Notes under the pieces: model-generated
The model's database searches: none
Seen by the model: the letters and a program-made list of their open reading frames with translations, nothing else
What the model was told of the DNA's origin: nothing
From: an uncultured Acidobacteriota bacterium
GTDB lineage: Bacteria > Acidobacteriota > Terriglobia > Bryobacterales > Bryobacteraceae
DNA length: 6,777 nt
Direction: 5' to 3'
Assembly (NCBI GenBank): GCA_937952345.1
Contig: CALFYN010001059.1
Location: forward strand, 1 to 6,777
Shown: one piece after another, positions 6,217-6,777 of the stretch
How the letters are laid out: the number at the start of each line of letters is the position of its first letter
Numbering within the stretch: position 1 is the first letter of the stretch
Translations under genes and position numbers: made by a program

Positions 6217-6462
6217 ATGAAGTGGCCCCTCGCCGACGCCAAAAACAAGCTCTCCGAGCTCATTGACCTCGCCTCCTCCCACGGACCCCAATTCATCTCC
6301 CGCCGCGGCACCGACGTCGCCGTCCTCCTCTCCATCCCCCACTACGAACAACTCTCCGCGCAGCGCCAGCCCTTCCCCGATTTCCTCCTCTCCGCCCCCG
6401 CCGCCCAAAAACCCCTCGACCTCACCGAAAAAGCGCACCGCATTCCCGGCCTCATCTTATGA
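6217..6462 (+). CDS. Phd/YefM-family antitoxin
   Basis: This 81-residue protein resembles Phd/YefM antitoxins, which bind DNA through an N-terminal fold and wrap a toxin with a disordered C-terminal tail. The opening WPLADAKNKLSELIDLA (3-19), then GPQFISRRGTDVAVLLS (23-39) and HYEQL (42-46), follow the family pattern closely. The tail (about 50-81) contains PFPDFLLSAP and LDLTEKAHRIPG, as in antitoxins paired with VapC-like PIN toxins. The stop overlaps the ATG of the next gene (ATGA at 6459-6462), the usual toxin-antitoxin arrangement. There is no Shine-Dalgarno sequence before the ATG, but an inverted repeat lies just upstream. The gene runs opposite to the dcw cluster and uses C-ending codons heavily. 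Confidence 0.9.
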   Translation: MKWPLADAKNKLSELIDLASSHGPQFISRRGTDVAVLLSIPHYEQLSAQRQPFPDFLLSAPAAQKPLDLTEKAHRIPGLIL

Positions 6463-6777
6463 ATTACCTCCTCCACACCGATACCCTCCACGCCCTCGCC
6501 AACGGCACACTTTCCCCCGCCATCCGCACACTCATCCAGCAAACCCCGCCCACCCAACTCCACATCCCGGTGCTTGCCTACGCCGAAGTCCTCGCCGCCA
6601 TCGAACTCCGCAAACCCCCCGCCCCCGCCCTTGCCACCTGGCTCCGCCGCATCCCCGCCGAATACCCCGACCGCCTCATCCCCCTAACCCCCGAAATCGC
6701 CTCCGCCTGGCCCCACCTCGCCGCCCTCGCCCAAGACAAAGGACACAGCCTCTCCCTAACCGACGGCCTCGCCGCCG
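6459..6777 (+). CDS. PIN-domain (VapC-like) toxin, C-terminus beyond the window
   Basis: The reading frame opens at the ATGA overlap with the antitoxin and stays open to the window edge, giving 106 residues; VapC toxins are usually about 130. VapC-type PIN proteins are Mg-dependent ribonucleases that cut tRNA or rRNA and are held inactive by their antitoxin. The opening MNYLLHTDTLHAL (1-13) matches the PIN start, usually LLDTNVL. IPVLAYAEVLAAIE (36-49) supplies the second acid, Glu43, and LSLTDGLAA (98-106) the third, Asp102. The first catalytic Asp is expected at residue 6, where the sequence has His (codon CAC, 6474-6476); Asp8 is in the position often held by Asn or Asp. Activity may be reduced or lost, unless the subfamily tolerates this. 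The fourth acid lies outside the window. Confidence 0.85.
   Translation, partial: MNYLLHTDTLHALANGTLSPAIRTLIQQTPPTQLHIPVLAYAEVLAAIELRKPPAPALATWLRRIPAEYPDRLIPLTPEIASAWPHLAALAQDKGHSLSLTDGLAA

Noticed and set aside
6211..6438. Minus-strand frame of 75 codons opposite the antitoxin
   Set aside because: It is a Gly/Glu/Val-rich shadow of the antitoxin gene, which matches the Phd/YefM pattern.
1..6777. tRNA or rRNA genes, CRISPR array, insertion sequence or phage attachment site
   Set aside because: I saw no cloverleaf or rRNA-like sequence, no regularly spaced repeats, and no transposase or integrase motifs on either strand.

Overview
The window carries the start of a division and cell-wall (dcw) gene cluster, read leftward on the minus strand, and a type II toxin-antitoxin pair diverging from it on the plus strand at the right edge. 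The minus-strand order is mraZ, rsmH (mraW), ftsL, ftsI (class B penicillin-binding protein), murE and murF, with murF cut by the left edge. This is the classic bacterial order. High GC, a MurE with the meso-diaminopimelate motif DNPR, and an FtsI ending in one PASTA domain suggest a GC-rich, DAP-type bacterium. My best guess is an Acidobacteriota relative (Solibacter/Bryobacter-like), but this is inference and no marker here proves it.

Layout: 1-397 murF (first 132 codons); 394-1884 murE, overlapping murF by ATGA; 1893-3953 ftsI with a C-terminal PASTA domain; 3954-4019 a 66-bp gap with two overlapping inverted repeats; 4020-4595 ftsL; 4597-5487 rsmH; 5498-5986 mraZ; 5987-6216 a divergent promoter region; 6217-6462 a Phd/YefM-type antitoxin; 6459-6777 a PIN-domain (VapC-like) toxin cut by the right edge.

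The six dcw genes are packed with gaps of 10, 1, 66 and 8 bp and one 4-bp overlap, so they most likely form one operon started upstream of mraZ. MraZ would regulate it. RsmH methylates 16S rRNA. FtsL and FtsI belong to the septal peptidoglycan synthase complex. MurE and MurF make the UDP-MurNAc-pentapeptide precursor. The antitoxin-toxin pair is an accessory module with its own apparent promoter and operator.

No wholly new system is visible. The points most worth checking are a His in place of the expected first catalytic Asp of the PIN toxin, a perfect inverted repeat over the predicted start of the antitoxin transcript, three related TGGAA-containing elements upstream of mraZ, the hairpins between ftsL and ftsI, and a changed FHSLEDR motif in RsmH.
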